From Prevotella sp. UBA3294 (GTDB taxonomy: Bacteria > Bacteroidota > Bacteroidia > Bacteroidales > Bacteroidaceae), in NCBI GenBank assembly GCA_002361535.1, contig DETG01000039.1, positions 7,073 through 25,522 on the forward strand: 18,450 bases of DNA. The letters run 5' to 3'. Positions 6,988 through 14,005 of the stretch are shown one piece after another. The translations under genes and the position numbers were made by a program. The stretch's first letter is position 1. Each line of letters opens with the position of its first letter. Under the pieces are notes generated by a model, which saw nothing but the letters and a program-made list of their open reading frames with translations, had not been told where the DNA came from and made no database searches.

Positions 6988-6992
6988 TAATC

Positions 6993-7337
6993 ATGGAATC
7001 ATTAATACAATTTGAAGTAGTATTCATGTAGGAGGCAAGCGAATTCCTAAAGGACTTACAGCCCCAAGCAAGAAAGAAGATTTATTATAACATTGCTAAG
7101 GTGGCGAATGGTTTGAAGGATAGTGATTTGTTCAAAAAAACGGATGGTGCATCTGACCTTTGGGAGTTTCGTACACTCTACGATGGCATTCAGTACCGAC
7201 TATTGGCATTTTGGGACGAGCAAGAGAAACGTCTGGTAGTAGCAACTCATGGATTCGTCAAGAAAACGTGGAAAATACCTAAAAAAGAGATTGTTCGTGC
7301 CGAAGCTTTAAGAAAGAAGTATTATGAATCAAAATAA
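6993..7337 (+). pseudogene. HigB/RelE-type (Gp49-like) toxin, interrupted by in-frame TAG at codon 13
   Basis: From the ATG at 6993 the frame reads MESLIQFEVVFM, then TAG (7029-7031), then EASEFLKDLQPQARKKIYYNI and on without another stop to TAA at 7335-7337, 114 codons in all. Ignoring the TAG, it aligns well with my recollection of Bacteroidales RelE/HigB toxins, which read VVF-M/L-x-E-A-x-E-F-L at this point and continue with LWEFRTLYDGIQYRLLAFWD and ATHGFVKKTWKIPKKEI. A GAG-to-TAG single change would explain the break. A 78-residue product could start at GTG 7101 but would lack the first strand and helix of the fold. The frame after the stop shows no other damage, so the mutation looks recent; read-through or a sequencing error remain possible. 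It is followed directly by an intact antitoxin gene. Confidence 0.8.
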
Positions 7338-7344
7338 AAAGAAC

Positions 7345-7668
7345 ATGGAAAAGATAAAGTTATATACAATGAACGAACTCCTTGACAGAGATCTCGGCCT
7401 CATCGGGACTCCTGAACGGGATAAGTTTGAACAAGATTTAGCTGACGAGCTCCAGGCGTATCGTGTGGGCGAAGCCATCAAGAAAGCTCGCAAAGCTCAG
7501 AAACTGACTCAGGAAGAACTCGGCGAGAGAATGGGTGTGCAAAGATCGCAGGTTTGCAGAATTGAGAGCGGTAAGAGTATTACCCTCGCTTCCATGATGA
7601 GAGCTTTCAGGGCTCTCGGAGTACAGGTAGCACTCGATATGAAAGGAATTGGCCGTCTGGTACTCTAA
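7345..7668 (+). CDS. Xre/HigA-type antitoxin
   Basis: A 107-residue cytosolic transcriptional regulator and antitoxin. The N-terminal toxin-binding part reads MEKIKLYTMNELLDRDLG...GTPERDKFEQDL (1-31), a pattern of HigA-like partners of Gp49-type toxins. The helix-turn-helix follows at about 41-95 with AIKKARKAQKLTQEELGERMGVQRSQVCRIESGKS. I prefer ATG 7345, seven bases after the toxin stop, because it matches the family N-terminus; an ATG at 7324 inside the toxin end would add seven Asn/Lys-rich residues. It probably represses the promoter at 6943-6974. With the toxin frame broken, it may persist as an orphan antitoxin. Confidence 0.88.
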   Translation: MEKIKLYTMNELLDRDLGLIGTPERDKFEQDLADELQAYRVGEAIKKARKAQKLTQEELGERMGVQRSQVCRIESGKSITLASMMRAFRALGVQVALDMKGIGRLVL

Positions 7669-7734
7669 ATCAGTTTTGTTGTGTAGTACATATCCACCTT
7701 TCTTTGAGTGGCAATTAGTAAAGTGGTGTCAACA

Positions 7735-7785
7735 ATCAGCCGCACAGGCTGATCATTTCTGTGTTTTTCATTATTTCTGTGTGAC
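7735..7785 (+). repeat. REP-like hairpin copy 3 with TTTCTGT-type tail
   Basis: ATCAGCC-GCACA-GGCTGAT (7735-7753) is a perfect 7-bp stem; the loop differs from copies 1 and 4 by one base. The tail contains ATTTCTGTG twice, matching copy 2. Confidence 0.85.
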
Positions 7786-7800
7786 AAATAACAAAGGACG

Positions 7801-7851
7801 ATCAGCCGTACAGGCTGATTATTATTCGTGTAATTCGTGCGATCCGTGTTT
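7801..7851 (+). repeat. REP-like hairpin copy 4 with ATTCGTG-type tail
   Basis: ATCAGCC-GTACA-GGCTGAT (7801-7819) is identical in core to copy 1 and preceded by AAGGACG as in copy 2. The tail (7820-7851) has ATTCGTG, ATTCGTG and ATCCGTG units, matching copy 1. Confidence 0.85.
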
Positions 7852-7862
7852 AAAGCAAAGCC

Positions 7863-7916
7863 ATTCGCCTAATTCGCCTAATTCGCAGAGTAAAGTTAAG
7901 GCATTCGCCTAATTCG
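7863..7916. repeat. ATTCGCCTA short tandem repeats
   Basis: ATTCGCCTA occurs at 7863-7871 and 7872-7880 followed by ATTCGC, and again at 7903-7911 followed by ATTCG. The unit resembles the ATTCGTG tail of the nearby REP-like elements and may derive from it. Confidence 0.75.
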
Positions 7917-7929
7917 TAGAGAAAGAAAC

Positions 7930-7954
7930 AGGGACCGTCATCCCGACGATCCCT
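7930..7954 (-). terminator. Terminator of the giant-protein operon
   Basis: Read on the minus strand, AGGGATCGTC and GACGGTCCCT form a 10-pair stem (one U-G wobble in RNA) around a five-base loop, followed by GTTTCTTTCT. On the plus strand the same position is an A-C mismatch, so the structure is better formed in the leftward transcript. It lies 111 bases after the small acidic gene. Confidence 0.6.
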
Positions 7955-8065
7955 CTTTCCACAAAGCAATTTGCCTTGAATACTAACATTACAAATGAAA
8001 AGCTATTTACCTAAAACTTGGTCAAATACTTTTTCTATTTTACATCAACTATTCTATTCTTGTCT

Positions 8066-8320
8066 TTATTCGCCCCACAGATCGAATGCGTTGCTGCCTG
8101 CATCTGGGTTATCCCAGAGGTCACTGAAGTTGTCATCGAACACGATGTCGGAGTTCTCCTTGGCATCACCCCAGCCTGGCTCATCACCGCCGGCAGCTCC
8201 CTGACTCCATTTTCCGAAGGCACCTTCGTCAGTACCTCCCATGACGGCTCCATACAGGCGCACATTCACACAATCAGTAACCGGCATTATATAATCTTTC
8301 TTCTCCATTTTCATATTCAT
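8066..8320 (-). CDS. Small acidic protein linked to the giant exported protein, function unknown
   Basis: An 84-residue protein starting MNMKMEKKDYIMP. The first part (about 8-28) has a Y-x-x-P motif and a short hydrophobic stretch ending VMGG (26-29). The rest is Gly/Ala/Trp-containing and strongly acidic, with GDAKENSDIVFDDNFSDLWDNP (50-72, split across the GD-AKEN and FDDN blocks) and a final DLWGE. Small proteins with a K-x-Y-x-x-P start and an acidic GDAK...FDD...W-D end are, from memory, common in Prevotella, often near surface-protein genes, with no assigned role. It starts 15 bases after the giant gene's stop and before the terminator, so it shares that transcript. A TTG at 8329 is an alternative start. 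I prefer the ATG at 8320, which begins ATGAATATGAAAATG like other genes here. Confidence 0.7.
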   Translation of the reverse strand: MNMKMEKKDYIMPVTDCVNVRLYGAVMGGTDEGAFGKWSQGAAGGDEPGWGDAKENSDIVFDDNFSDLWDNPDAGSNAFDLWGE

Positions 8321-8335
8321 TGTTTTCAAGTTAAA

Positions 8336-11300
8336 TTATTTAATCACCAGTTTCTTACCGTTCACAATATAGATACCGCTCTCTGTGGGACGGCCGTTCA
8401 GCTTCTGACCGTTCATGTTATACCAACCTTCTTGACCGTACTCTCTGACGCCATTCGATGCATCCACGCCTTCGATCTCCGTGGCGATGGCATTCGGATC
8501 GTCAAAAATCAGGTTGTCCCAATCATCAAAGACGAAGGTGTATTTGGCACCCAAAGCATTTTGGGGCTTAACCTTGCTTGTGGGCAGAACAAGATAGGCA
8601 CTGTTCGCCTTCAAACCGATTGACTGGTGGGCAGCAATGCGGTAGAACATTTCCGGACCTTCATGCATGGTGTTGCTCTTCGTGTTCCCATATTGATCCA
8701 GATCATAGTACTTGTATGCCAGCACATATATAGTATGTTCAGTACCATCAACCATTTCCGTTCTTGGCATTGGGTTTTGCTGGGTCAACTGTGGCTTCAG
8801 CATGTTCACCTTTGCCCCATCGGTTAATGTAGCATTGGGGTTGGCAAGTTCCGTTTCATCGTGCATGTCTGGCACGAAGAGATGGAAGTTTCCTGCTACG
8901 ATTTCTGCCTTGTTTTTATCTGTTTCATTGAAGAGCACACAACCTGTTCCAGCAGGCAAGACATGATTGTTTTCACTTGTACTAATGTCGGTTAAGCGCA
9001 GAGTGCGGTTATCGTAGTTCGGTGATCCCGCCAGATACGTCTTGATCGTCTTTCCTGTGAAGTAAGGTGTCAGTGCTGCATCAATATTTCGAGAACGGCT
9101 CTCCGATGCCCAACCCTTAGAATTCACACTCTTTTGATCTGTCGAGACAGCTACCTTCTCCACGATCCAGCCATTCAGTGTGAACGTCAAGTGATTGATG
9201 CTACCCGTATTATTCTTGACAGCAACAATATACTCGCCTGTCGTATTAGGTACTTTGTAGAACGAATAATTCGTACCGTTTTTCAGTTCCCCAGCCTTGA
9301 CCATATCGGTCTTGCTGCTCTGAGAGGCGAATTGGAATCTTGCTGCCAAGAAAGGAACATCTGCATTATCAATTTTTGAGTATGTCTTGGCATCATCGGG
9401 CACAGAAGTGTCTCTCTTCATGCGCAGATAGACTGCACCGTCAACAGGTACGTCAGGAACAACCATCTTATAGTTCCACCAGGCTACACGCTTACCCGCA
9501 TCATCTGGAACGTTTGCAAAGCGGATACCATCGCTGGTAATCTGCAGACAGTCGTTATAAAGCGCAGAGCTATATTCTGATGTATAACCGGTTTCTCTGT
9601 CATCCTCTGAATAGAACCACAGACCACGGGTTTCAGGAATTACATTGCCACCAGCCCACAACTGGTTTCCGAATCCAATCTTATGAGGCGAGAAGATGAG
9701 GTTGTTTGTTATAGGATCAAAGCCTGTATTTACCTTCATGTTGCCATAGGCATCAAACAGCGAGATGTCCCATTCATGGCCATAAGCATCCTGGCTTGCA
9801 GCATCGATAGGATAGTTGTTTGCCTCGGCAGTCATCTTATCAGAAGAGAAACCTTGAATGTCGGTGAAGTCCCAAGTATAAGGATAACTATCCACCTTGT
9901 CACGATAGCCCACGGTGAAGTTACGGTCGCAGAAATCAGCAACGTATGTTATTTTCTGATCTGAAGATTTCTCATACTCATAAGTAATATCATTCATACG
10001 CAGTCTGAACATACCAATGTCACCCACTTTAGACGTATAATCAATAAGATGATTGTATGTTCCACTAACCTTGAAGTTGTCACCAGAGAACGAAGCGTCA
10101 CTCAGATTGCCAGAATAGGTAAGAACCTGGCTAGTGGAACTCTGTCCCTTTCCACGGAAACGCAATGACATTTGGCTGGCTGATCCTGCTGAACCCAATG
10201 CAGCTCCTTTATCGTTGATGAAAAGAAGCTTACCTGCATCTTCTTCTGCCGAGTTCTGCGAAACAATGTTAGTGGTGACAATGCGCTGACCCGTATAGAT
10301 GCGGATGTAAAGCAGCTTGCACATAGAACCAGAGTTCATAGAGAATGTCATGCGACCATATTCAGAACCAGGGTCCTTTGTCTCATCCTTTATGAAATGA
10401 TAGCAACCTTCGTATCGATTATGTTGCCAGTTCGTACCACCTGCCTTATAAAGATCGGTTGCTTCGATTTGTTTTCCCAAAGCATCTTTTGCACCAGTAA
10501 TGTTCAGGAAGATGCCGTTGTCTCCAGAGCCTTCACCCGACTTCATGAAAATCAGCACGCGGTCTCCCGGCTTCAGTCCAGGAATGGTGAACGAAGACTT
10601 CTTGCCGTCAGTAACAGGCATCAGACCTACATAGCGGTCAGGGTCTTCATACACTGGTTTGCCATTGGCATCATATTTTATTGGGTCAGCAGGAGTTTCT
10701 CCATCGTCCTTTAATAATCTTGGCTCAAGGAAATTAAGAGGATTTCCGACCTGCTCCTTTGGCGTTTTTTGGTTATCCCATACTAGAGGATTACTCTCAT
10801 TATTGATACATGAGAGGTTGGTACCAGTGTCAAACCATAGTCCTTCCGTCTCCCAAATCATGTCAGCATTATCGCCCTCCATGTCCCACACATTTGCATA
10901 ATACGGATCGTGGAAACCGCCTGCTTCGCCTGTTATACGCTGGGAGTATGTCCATTCACGATTCATCAACTCATAATAGAATGGGGAAGTAGTATTCTTT
11001 TTCTGACCAATGGACAAGATACCAGTTGTAGCAGGTCCGTTATTAAATCCAGAGTTTCCATCCGATACTTTCGAGTTACCGCTGTTGCTATCAGAGTTCC
11101 TTGGGTCAATGAAATTCCAAGTGTGTCCGTATGAACGGTTGGGGTCTGTGTACCCAGCAGGCCTATAGTCTGCATGGTAGGGGAAAGTAACTACAAACGT
11201 TGCTTCACCCACGCTCAAATTTACATCAATGATGACAGTGCCCGCATGGTCAGTACCATCAACAAACGTCGGCTTGCCCATTTTAAGTTTACCGTCACTA

Positions 11301-12673
11301 ATAATGGTGGCAAAACTGGTAGGAACAATATTTCCCGTGCACCTCTTGACAGTAATTGTTCCCGTGGTTGTAGATGTTACACCCTCAACTTTTGTCAGTT
11401 CAATCATTTGGCCTTGCCCATAACTGTCAACATTGTCTATCACCTTAGCGAGTTCTGCTAAACGGAAGGTTGGCTTAAAAGAGAACTTATGCAGATGGAA
11501 AGCATTGCCTGTTTCGTTAAGGTTGTTTTGACATATATAATATATTTTATCTTTTTCAACATTAAATTCAATATGGTGAGAATGAGTTTGATTCTGTTCA
11601 TAAGTTTCCTTGTAAAAAATCCCGTGATCAGGATCGTTGCCTTCCCAGCTATCTGTACTTAAATTATACACAAAGAGGTGTATTCTCTCTCCTTGCATAC
11701 CTCCTTCTATAGTTACTTTGCCACCTGCGGTTGGCTTAAACGCATAAAAATTACCAGCTGAAGGTTGGTTGTTGGGTCCACCTGTCACTAAGTTTTCATT
11801 TCCATCGCTATTATACATGTGAGACTGCTGGCCGTTCTGAACGACCAAATAGTCAGTGGCACTACCAAATGATACTGACATATAAGGGATGGCGAAGTCG
11901 TTTTCTTCCAAAAGACCTTCCTTTGTGAATTCAAAAGTAGTGGTGTTGTCCACAGTTGTGATATCGTATTCGGCAACATTAGAATCAATGGTAATAGACT
12001 GAATGATTGTACCTTTGTTAGCGGAAACTATAAGGTCTCCTATTGAAGACATTTCAATAGTCCTTGTAGCTGTCTGTCCTATTCCTATCTGTGTTAACCA
12101 TTGGTTATGAGTGTCATCATGCAAATTAGCATTACCATTACCATTATTGTCATTATCAATATTACTTGAACCACAATAAACAAATGTTACTTTGTCGCCA
12201 GGCTTCAAATTCAGAACAGCTAATTTCTGAGTCCATTTACTATTGTAAAGACCGCTTTTTCTGACACGGCCATCAGTATCTCTTCTAAGGTAGAAACCAT
12301 CTCCTTCAACGTGAGCGTTACCCCGACCATTTGTGTTAAGAATAAAAGCCAAGCGCGAAATGTCAATGTTCGTCCAAGTAGTACTATGATTTCTATAATT
12401 CATCCTTACTCCAACCTTGGCACCATAACCAATTGCCGAATAGTTCTCACCCATCTCGAAATTCGTTTCGTATGAGTCGTCACCATCCGCAGCCTTTTGT
12501 GCTGCAGTTCCTGCGGGGTCAAAATTAATAGTCGTAGTTGCGCCCTTCATACCCGAAGGCACAAGCATCATCATGGCGAGAGCCATCATGAATAAGATTA
12601 AAGAGGATGGTGAAGAGGCGCTTGGCCTTCTCATCTTTTTCATAAAACCCCTATTTTTTAATAGTTCTTTCAT
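8336..12673 (-). CDS. Giant exported repeat-domain protein with T9SS-type C-terminal motif
   Basis: A 1445-residue secreted protein of unknown function. The N-terminus has a basic stretch (KKMRRP) and a hydrophobic core (SLILFMMALAMMMLVPSGMKG, about 24-44 in overlapping parts), a long signal peptide. The body is beta-rich with many Thr, Asn, Gly and aromatic residues and shows at least two related segments: one opens with HTWNFID near 517 and reaches ETEGLWFDTG near 609, the other opens with YTWDFTD near 932 and reaches ETRGLWFYSE near 1014. LKPGDKV (156) and LKPGDRV (700) mark related beta-sandwich-like units. The end, GWYNMNGQKLNGRP...GIYIVNGKKLVIK, resembles the type A sorting domain of the type IX secretion system. 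An ATG at 12643 (preceded by AGGGG) is an alternative start. An adhesin or carbohydrate-binding role is plausible but unproven; no catalytic motif was recognised. The first third (nearer 12,673) is more AT-rich than the end. Confidence 0.85.
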   Translation of the reverse strand: MKELLKNRGFMKKMRRPSASSPSSLILFMMALAMMMLVPSGMKGATTTINFDPAGTAAQKAADGDDSYETNFEMGENYSAIGYGAKVGVRMNYRNHSTTWTNIDISRLAFILNTNGRGNAHVEGDGFYLRRDTDGRVRKSGLYNSKWTQKLAVLNLKPGDKVTFVYCGSSNIDNDNNGNGNANLHDDTHNQWLTQIGIGQTATRTIEMSSIGDLIVSANKGTIIQSITIDSNVAEYDITTVDNTTTFEFTKEGLLEENDFAIPYMSVSFGSATDYLVVQNGQQSHMYNSDGNENLVTGGPNNQPSAGNFYAFKPTAGGKVTIEGGMQGERIHLFVYNLSTDSWEGNDPDHGIFYKETYEQNQTHSHHIEFNVEKDKIYYICQNNLNETGNAFHLHKFSFKPTFRLAELAKVIDNVDSYGQGQMIELTKVEGVTSTTTGTITVKRCTGNIVPTSFATIISDGKLKMGKPTFVDGTDHAGTVIIDVNLSVGEATFVVTFPYHADYRPAGYTDPNRSYGHTWNFIDPRNSDSNSGNSKVSDGNSGFNNGPATTGILSIGQKKNTTSPFYYELMNREWTYSQRITGEAGGFHDPYYANVWDMEGDNADMIWETEGLWFDTGTNLSCINNESNPLVWDNQKTPKEQVGNPLNFLEPRLLKDDGETPADPIKYDANGKPVYEDPDRYVGLMPVTDGKKSSFTIPGLKPGDRVLIFMKSGEGSGDNGIFLNITGAKDALGKQIEATDLYKAGGTNWQHNRYEGCYHFIKDETKDPGSEYGRMTFSMNSGSMCKLLYIRIYTGQRIVTTNIVSQNSAEEDAGKLLFINDKGAALGSAGSASQMSLRFRGKGQSSTSQVLTYSGNLSDASFSGDNFKVSGTYNHLIDYTSKVGDIGMFRLRMNDITYEYEKSSDQKITYVADFCDRNFTVGYRDKVDSYPYTWDFTDIQGFSSDKMTAEANNYPIDAASQDAYGHEWDISLFDAYGNMKVNTGFDPITNNLIFSPHKIGFGNQLWAGGNVIPETRGLWFYSEDDRETGYTSEYSSALYNDCLQITSDGIRFANVPDDAGKRVAWWNYKMVVPDVPVDGAVYLRMKRDTSVPDDAKTYSKIDNADVPFLAARFQFASQSSKTDMVKAGELKNGTNYSFYKVPNTTGEYIVAVKNNTGSINHLTFTLNGWIVEKVAVSTDQKSVNSKGWASESRSRNIDAALTPYFTGKTIKTYLAGSPNYDNRTLRLTDISTSENNHVLPAGTGCVLFNETDKNKAEIVAGNFHLFVPDMHDETELANPNATLTDGAKVNMLKPQLTQQNPMPRTEMVDGTEHTIYVLAYKYYDLDQYGNTKSNTMHEGPEMFYRIAAHQSIGLKANSAYLVLPTSKVKPQNALGAKYTFVFDDWDNLIFDDPNAIATEIEGVDASNGVREYGQEGWYNMNGQKLNGRPTESGIYIVNGKKLVIK

Positions 12674-12787
12674 TTTTTAAAAGATTGATTATTGTTTTTA
12701 ATTATTTGTATATTCTTTTTCTGTTGATAAAGGAAGGCTGCATGATAGTTCGACGACACAACACTCGCCTACTTCACTTTTCGGCGG

Positions 12788-12795
12788 CAAAGGTA
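12788..12795 (-). promoter_or_regulatory. Proximal -7 box upstream of the giant protein gene
   Basis: TACCTTTG on the minus strand is a full match to TAnnTTTG, giving a leader of about 110 bases to the ATG at 12673. No -33 TTTG is seen at the right distance, so it is the weaker of two candidates. Confidence 0.4.
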
Positions 12796-12943
12796 CGAAC
12801 ATTATTAATAAGTGTATTTGTGACAAGTAACACGGAATTCGCATAGTGTCCCTCTCACAATTATGTTACATTTCGCAAAGTTTATGAAAGGTTTGGTATT
12901 TCCGCAATAAACTTGACAAACACCACCGTTTGCATTTCAAGTG

Positions 12944-12974
12944 CAAAGGTAGTAAGATTCTTCCAAACCACAAA
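12944..12974 (-). promoter_or_regulatory. Distal promoter upstream of the giant protein gene
   Basis: On the minus strand TTTG (12971-12974) is followed after 19 bases by TACCTTTG (12944-12951), a complete Bacteroidetes promoter. A start near 12938 would leave a leader of about 265 bases. Inverted repeat TTTGCA (12929-12934) / TGCAAA (12942-12947) covers the -7 box and start site and could be an operator. Confidence 0.6.
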
Positions 12975-13067
12975 GGCTTTTTTGCATTTTTTCTTTGATG
13001 CCACTCATAGCATTTCTCTGTGTAACAGAAGTCCACAGAATCTGTGAGATCCGCATGACGTTAATTG

Positions 13068-13096
13068 AACACGGATGACACGAATTCCACGGATAT
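13068..13096 (-). repeat. Solo REP-tail-like sequence, reverse orientation
   Basis: Read on the minus strand this stretch contains ATCCGTGG, AATTCGTGT and ATCCGTGTT units, close to the tails of REP-like copies 1 and 4, but no ATCAGCC/GGCTGAT hairpin is present. It seems to be a degenerate or solo piece of the same family. Confidence 0.6.
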
Positions 13097-13184
13097 CATG
13101 GGATGGGTAAAGTCAGATTAATTTAAGCCCATCTCTGGGGAACGAATTTTGTAATCTGCCTGTGCATGAAAAAGTGCAGATAGG

Positions 13185-13212
13185 TTGCACAAGGCTTGCT
13201 CAAATTGTGCAA
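13185..13212. promoter_or_regulatory. Inverted repeat upstream of the PIN module
   Basis: TTGCACAA (13185-13192) and TTGTGCAA (13205-13212) are perfect 8-base inverted arms 12 bases apart, about 50 bases before the -33 box. It could be a protein-binding site or an RNA hairpin. No family assignment is possible. Confidence 0.35.
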
Positions 13213-13264
13213 TGTAGCACTGCGTTGAAAACACTGGATTATACAGAAAGTTTTCACTGTTTTA

Positions 13265-13296
13265 TTTGTTTGTTTCGCTTGAAAAGTGTACTTTTG
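13265..13296 (+). promoter_or_regulatory. Promoter of the PIN toxin-antitoxin module
   Basis: TTTG (13265-13268), 20 bases, TACTTTTG (13289-13296): a full promoter match 20 bases before the ATG at 13317. The -7 box is embedded in the palindrome TTTTGCAAAA (13292-13301), a plausible autoregulation site for the antitoxin or toxin-antitoxin complex. Confidence 0.75.
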
Positions 13297-13316
13297 CAAA
13301 AATATCATAGATCATT

Positions 13317-13538
13317 ATGGGAAAACCTGTTTTCAATTCAGCGCAATTAGAACTGTTGAGGGCAGTTTCGGTTCTCAACAGCGAAGAAGATTTATTTGCT
13401 TTGAAAAAAGCGATTTCTGAGTTTTTTGCCCGCCGTGTCGATGCGGAGATGAACCGTCTGTGGGAGAGTGGAGAATGGAATGAGGATACATTAAAGGAGT
13501 TGGAAACAGCTCATGACCGCACACCTTATCAGCAATAA
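13317..13538 (+). CDS. Antitoxin-like partner of the PIN toxin
   Basis: A 73-residue protein, MGKPVFNSAQLELLRAVS..., with FALKKAISEFFARRVDAEMNRLWESGEW at 27-54 and a polar end RTPYQQ. The helical ALKKAIS-x-FFA-x-K/R-VD-x-E-M-x-x-LW pattern is, from memory, that of small genes directly upstream of PIN toxins in Bacteroidales, where they are taken to be the antitoxins. No classical ribbon-helix-helix or AbrB DNA-binding motif is evident. Its TAA shares a base with the ATG of the toxin gene, so translation is coupled. It starts 20 bases after a strong promoter. Confidence 0.8.
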   Translation: MGKPVFNSAQLELLRAVSVLNSEEDLFALKKAISEFFARRVDAEMNRLWESGEWNEDTLKELETAHDRTPYQQ

Positions 13539-13996
13539 TGAAACGTCTTGTTGTATTGGATACCAATTGCTTGATACAGATGCTCTCACGACGAAGCAAA
13601 AAGTTCATTGGATGGGATGCTTACCGTAGAGGTCTTTACAAACTATGTGTGAGCAATGAAATCTTAAGTGAATATCAAGAGATAATCGGAAGGAAAGCCT
13701 CTCTTGTCGTTGCACAGAATGTCGTCAACGAGATTGTTCATAGTCCATATACTGTATTTGTCAATCCCCAATATCGTTTCCATTTGATAGAACAAAATTA
13801 CGATGACAACAAGTTTGTGGATTGTGCAATAGTTTCTGGTGCAGACTATATTGTTAGTGATGACACCCATTTCGATGTTCTTAAAAACATCCCTTTTCCA
13901 CACATTGATGTAATCAGATTGCAGGAATTCCTGGAAGAAATGACTTACCTAATTATCAACAATGGATCTGGCATGGTAAGTGAGGTTCGTGAATAA
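13538..13996 (+). CDS. PIN-domain toxin (putative ribonuclease)
   Basis: A 152-residue protein of the PIN-family toxin group (TIGR00305-like), predicted to be a magnesium-dependent ribonuclease. The acidic site is complete: D8 in VVLDTNCLIQ, E41 and E45 in SNEILSEYQEI, D90 and D95 in YDDNKFVDCAI, and D108/D109 in GADYIVSDDTHF. The C-terminal tail after about 135 (MTYLIINNGSGMVSEVRE) may be variable. It overlaps the antitoxin gene by one base. Unlike the RelE-type toxin in this window it has no disruption. RNA target is unknown. Confidence 0.88.
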   Translation: MKRLVVLDTNCLIQMLSRRSKKFIGWDAYRRGLYKLCVSNEILSEYQEIIGRKASLVVAQNVVNEIVHSPYTVFVNPQYRFHLIEQNYDDNKFVDCAIVSGADYIVSDDTHFDVLKNIPFPHIDVIRLQEFLEEMTYLIINNGSGMVSEVRE

Positions 13997-14005
13997 TCGT
14001 GATTG

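Larger units (their letters stand above)
6483..6992. other. Repeat-rich intergenic region left of the toxin-antitoxin remnant
   Basis: About 510 bases without a convincing gene. It holds the leftward lipoprotein promoter (6516-6547), a tandem pair of AGATAGCAC (6641-6658) in a reverse-oriented TTCTGTG-type sequence, two REP-like hairpins with tails (6696-6748 and 6806-6848), and the rightward toxin promoter (6943-6974). Short open frames here are translations of the repeats. Confidence 0.7.
7669..8065. other. Repeat-rich intergenic region right of the toxin-antitoxin remnant
   Basis: About 400 bases with two REP-like hairpins (7735-7785, 7801-7851), a short tandem of ATTCGCCTA (7863-7886, with another copy at 7903-7916) and a leftward terminator (7930-7954). 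No gene is supported; the open frame across 7649-7912 is translated repeat. Confidence 0.7.
12674..13316. other. Regulatory intergenic region between giant protein and PIN module
   Basis: About 640 AT-rich bases between divergent transcription units. They hold one or two leftward promoters for the giant gene (12788-12795 and 12944-12974), an inverted repeat over the distal promoter, a small palindrome CACAGA-A-TCTGTG (13034-13046), a reverse-oriented REP-tail-like sequence (13068-13096), an inverted repeat TTGCACAA/TTGTGCAA (13185-13212) and the rightward PIN promoter (13265-13296). No gene is supported here. Confidence 0.65.

Noticed and set aside
6696..7819. Four near-identical palindromic repeats as a CRISPR array
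   Set aside because: Spacing is irregular (110, about 930 and 66 bases), a gene pair lies within, tails are conserved instead of unique, and there are no cas genes.
7649..7912. Open frame of 87 codons after the antitoxin
   Set aside because: It spans REP-like copies 3 and 4 and the ATTCGCCTA tandem; SAAQAD and SAVQAD are the translated hairpin.
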